In this document: one piece after another, positions 15,537-17,254 of the stretch
Layout: every line of letters begins with the position of its first letter
How positions within the stretch are numbered: the stretch's first letter is position 1
Made by a program: the position numbers and the translations under genes
Notes under the pieces: model-generated
Seen by the model: only the letters and a program-made list of their open reading frames with translations
Databases searched by the model: none
What the model was told of the DNA's origin: nothing
Assembly (NCBI GenBank): GCA_902797275.1
Contig: CADBSI010000046.1
Coordinates: forward strand, 1 to 17,254
Length of the DNA stretch: 17,254 nucleotides
Source: an uncultured Erysipelotrichaceae bacterium
GTDB taxonomy: Bacteria > Bacillota_I > Bacilli_A > RF39 > UBA660
Direction: 5' to 3'

Positions 15537-15699
15537 CTTTAGCATCAAAACTTTCACATACAGTTGCATCTTTATGTTCACAATCACATGCATCACAATC
15601 ACAACTAACTTTAATTTCATCTAGATTGCATTCACAATTCTTAGTATTATTGTATTTACAATTAGATACATTGCATTTGATTTTTTGACTTTTTTTCAT
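15526..15699 (-). CDS. DUF1540 cysteine-rich small protein
   Basis: A 57-residue protein with nine cysteines (positions 9, 14, 22, 24, 33, 35, 38, 40, 48). The pattern KCNVSNCKYNN...C...IKVSCDC is that of DUF1540, a short domain widespread in Bacillota, probably binding metal; its function is unknown. The frame continues upstream to an ATG at 15759, but GGGTGAG sits four bases before the ATG at 15699 and the DUF1540 motif starts just after it, so the shorter form is chosen. It converges with the Dps-like gene with one base between stop codons. No clean promoter is visible upstream, although TTGATA and TTGTGC words occur at suitable distance. Confidence 0.75.
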   Translation of the reverse strand: MKKSQKIKCNVSNCKYNNTKNCECNLDEIKVSCDCDACDCEHKDATVCESFDAKENE

Positions 15700-15830
15700 T
15701 TTCTCACCCAAATCTATTATGTGTATTATTGCTAATTTTATGCACAAGTCCCCTATCAATTTTTAATTATCGAGAGGGGAAGCAAGTTAAAAAAAACAAG
15801 GTGCGCTAAAACAAATCGAGAATATAAAAG

Positions 15831-15932
15831 ATGGAGATTTATACATCTGGATTTAAATTAAAATTAGCTAGAACTAATCGAGAAGCAAATAGATTGGTTT
15901 TATTAAGCTTAATGAAACGTATTGAATATTAA
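15831..15932 (+). CDS. Doubtful small ORF of unknown function
   Basis: An ATG-initiated frame of 33 codons encodes a basic peptide containing KLKLARTNREANRLVLLSLM and ending KRIEY. The composition is less biased than the surrounding AT desert, which is why it is listed. There is no good ribosome binding site (only GAG ten bases upstream), and a neighbouring frame just upstream also reads coding-like (ALKQIENIKDGDLYIWI). It may therefore be a frameshifted fragment of a lost gene. I do not recognise it. Confidence 0.2.
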   Translation: MEIYTSGFKLKLARTNREANRLVLLSLMKRIEY

Positions 15933-16306
15933 TTAATAATATAATAATAAATATAAAACAAATTTCAAATTAAAACTGATTAATTGTAATTATATTAGAA
16001 GAATAAATTATAAATCTAACTTTATAAATAATAATTAAATAATTTAAATAGCATAAATAGCATATAAAATAATAATATTTAAAGTTTTTTCTATTCTTAT
16101 TTTATATAATATCTAACTTTATATAATATATATTATGTTAAGTTCTATCTTACAATACATATTAAAGTTTTATTTTTTTTTATCTTTATTTAAGTCAATA
16201 AATTTTATAGTTTCTTTTTATTTATAAATATAGCTTTGTCTTTTAAATTTATTAATCATTAATATCTTTAACATATCTTATCTTACCTAATTATAAATAA
16301 TTTTAA

Positions 16307-16486
16307 ATTACTATTGTAAAAGATTATCCCTACTCCACCCTTTTAATTATGGAATATTTTATATTCCTGAATCCTGAATATGAGGAACTTAAAAAGTTAC
16401 TTAAAGAAAATAATTTAAGCAATGTTTAATTTGTCAGAAATGCTTTAAATGATCTAAAAAATAAATCAAATCAAATTAAACATTGA
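16307..16486 (+). pseudogene. Possible remnant of an unknown gene with one in-frame stop
   Basis: One frame reads 40 codons to a TAA at 16427-16429, including DYPYSTLLIMEYFIFLNPEY and EELKKLLKENNLSNV. It then continues another 18 codons (FVRNALNDLKNKSNQIKH) to a TGA. In sequence this AT-rich, a frame with a single stop in 60 codons and a plausible amphipathic helix is unusual. The only internal ATG (16349) lacks a ribosome binding site. The family is not recognised, and chance openness is a real alternative. Confidence 0.25.
16420..16485. repeat. 14-base perfect inverted repeat
   Basis: CAATGTTTAATTTG (16420-16433) and its exact complement CAAATTAAACATTG (16472-16485) flank 38 bases. There is no T run after either arm, so it is not an obvious terminator. 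It lies between the array and the AT desert. Confidence 0.6.
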
Positions 16487-16560
16487 TCTATTTAAGATTA
16501 ATCCTCGTCATAACTAAGTTGATGGTTCCAGATTGAATGGAAAGTTTAGCAATTATTTTT

Positions 16561-17254
16561 ATTTTAATACCATTTAAAATGTCATAGAACTAAAACTTAT
16601 CCATTTTATAATACTCCTCTCTTACTGTTTTAATACCATTTAAAATGTCATAGAACTAAAACATTTAAATTATCAGCACCTATGTTATTTTAGTTTTAAT
16701 ACCATTTAAAATGTCATAGAACTAAAACGGTATAGTATGTAAACCTATCGTATCATCAGTTTTAATACCATTTAAAATGTCATAGAACTAAAACAACACC
16801 ATGTTTTTATCAGTTAAATCACTTGTTTTAATACCATTTAAAATGTCATAGAACTAAAACTAGTTATAGTACTATAAGTTATGATTGCTTGTTTTAATAC
16901 CATTTAAAATGTCATAGAACTAAAACAGATTAACTAAAATCTAACTTTCGCCTTACGTTTTAATACCATTTAAAATGTCATAGAACTAAAACGATACTTT
17001 CAATTCCTTTGCAACTTCTTCTGTTTTAATACCATTTAAAATGTCATAGAACTAAAACTAGCTTGAGCATTTTTATTATTTACTGTTAGTTTTAATACCA
17101 TTTAAAATGTCATAGAACTAAAACGGATTATCTTTATGCGTTAAATAACGATAAGTTTTAATACCATTTAAAATGTCATAGAACTAAAACTATTCAAAAA
17201 ACGATTTATCGTTTTATGAAGTTTTAATACCATTTAAAATGTCATAGAACTAAA
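16561..17254 (-). CRISPR. Type II (probably II-A) CRISPR array, trailer end, continuing past the window
   Basis: Ten full 36-base repeats start at 16561, 16627, 16693, 16759, 16825, 16891, 16957, 17023, 17089 and 17155; an eleventh (17221) is cut by the window end. All ten spacers are exactly 30 bases and all different. On the minus strand the repeat begins GTTTTAG, has TCTATG and TTTTAAATGG at the positions of the S. pyogenes type II-A repeat, and ends AAAAC, so crRNAs are read leftwards. The repeat at 16561 differs at its outer base (A instead of G on the plus strand), as expected for the oldest, trailer-end repeat. The other repeats are identical. No cas gene is in the window; they and the leader are expected to the right. 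Confidence 0.98.

Larger units (their letters stand above)
15700..16560. other. Long gene-poor, extremely AT-rich interval downstream of the CRISPR array
   Basis: About 860 bases without a recognisable gene. The left third (15,760-15,930) has mixed composition, a 33-codon ORF and three copies of ATCGAGA. The middle (about 15,933-16,300) is almost only A and T with no coding signal. The right third (16,307-16,560) regains some G and C and holds a possible broken ORF and a 14-base inverted repeat. No tRNA, transposase or convincing tracrRNA was found. It lies on the trailer side of the array, a usual place for decayed sequence. Confidence 0.6.

Noticed and set aside
15700..15759. N-terminal extension of the DUF1540 protein to the ATG at 15759
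   Set aside because: The GGGTGAG site directly before the ATG at 15699 and the position of the DUF1540 motif support the shorter protein.
15866..15879. Plus-strand match TAGAACTAA, with TTAAAAT a few bases upstream, to the CRISPR repeat; candidate tracrRNA anti-repeat
   Set aside because: It cannot pair with the GUUUUA start of the crRNA repeat, no nexus or terminator hairpin follows, and nine matching bases are not improbable in this composition. The tracrRNA is more likely near cas9 outside the window.
16137..16151. Minus-strand segment complementary to AGUUCUAU of the crRNA repeat, another possible tracrRNA anti-repeat
   Set aside because: Pairing breaks down after about a dozen bases and the flanks are simple AT sequence without tracrRNA-like hairpins.
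16513..16560. Minus-strand frame just past the last repeat that reads KLSIQSGTINLVMTRINLK
   Set aside because: It runs open only from within the CRISPR repeat, has no start codon or ribosome binding site, and no recognisable family.
16561..17254. Reading the CRISPR array on the plus strand, since that repeat also begins GTTTTA and ends AAAAC
   Set aside because: Only the minus-strand repeat aligns internally with the type II-A consensus (GTTTTAG, CTATG, TTTTxAATGG), and the variant repeat at 16561 fits a trailer end.

Overview
The window comes from a very AT-rich, compact bacterial genome. The low-GC gene content (LTA-synthase-like sulfatase, YlmC/YmxH protein, DUF1540 protein, pyrimidine-nucleoside phosphorylase, AGGAGG-type ribosome binding sites) points to Bacillota or the neighbouring Mollicutes-like gut lineages. 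That placement is inference. TGA serves as a stop (end of the YlmC-like gene) and Trp is TGG in the genes checked, so the genetic code is standard. No tRNA or rRNA gene was seen.

Layout. Positions 1-513 hold the 3' end of typA, closed by a hairpin terminator that spans its stop codon. Positions 584-4766 hold cell-envelope genes: an LtaS-family sulfatase, then pilC and pilD, which overlap by one base and share a clear promoter. Positions 4768-5710 hold a solitary sigma-70-family gene with its own consensus promoter and a TTG start. Positions 5738-7935 look like one operon: pdp, a PRC-barrel YlmC/YmxH gene and a SpoU/TrmH-type RNA methyltransferase. topA follows with its own TTGACA promoter. 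Next comes lemA overlapping a TPM-domain gene. rarA is the only housekeeping gene on the minus strand and faces the TPM gene across a bidirectional terminator. It diverges from xerD, which is followed one base later by deoB. After deoB lie a Dps-like gene that has lost most ferroxidase ligands and a convergent small cysteine-rich DUF1540 gene.

Positions 15,700-16,560 are largely gene-free and extremely AT-rich, with only short unrecognised ORFs and one possible pseudogene. From 16,561 to the end lies a CRISPR array: ten complete 36-nt repeats plus a truncated eleventh, and ten spacers of exactly 30 nt. The reverse complement of the repeat resembles the Streptococcus pyogenes type II-A repeat. 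The array is therefore read leftwards on the minus strand, and the window shows its old, trailer end. Leader and cas genes (cas9, cas1, cas2, probably csn2) should lie to the right, outside the window.

How the genes connect: Pdp cleaves pyrimidine nucleosides to pentose-1-phosphates and DeoB converts these to pentose-5-phosphates. TopA, RarA and XerD handle chromosome topology, stalled forks and dimer resolution. PilC and PilD are two parts of a type IV pilus or competence machine whose ATPase and pilins are not here. The main novelty candidates are the type II array (including a spacer that reads like a plasmid Rep_2 gene), the Dps-like protein without a normal iron site and with its ribosome binding site buried in a hairpin, a DeoB with Ser in place of the catalytic Thr, and an apparently leaderless xerD.
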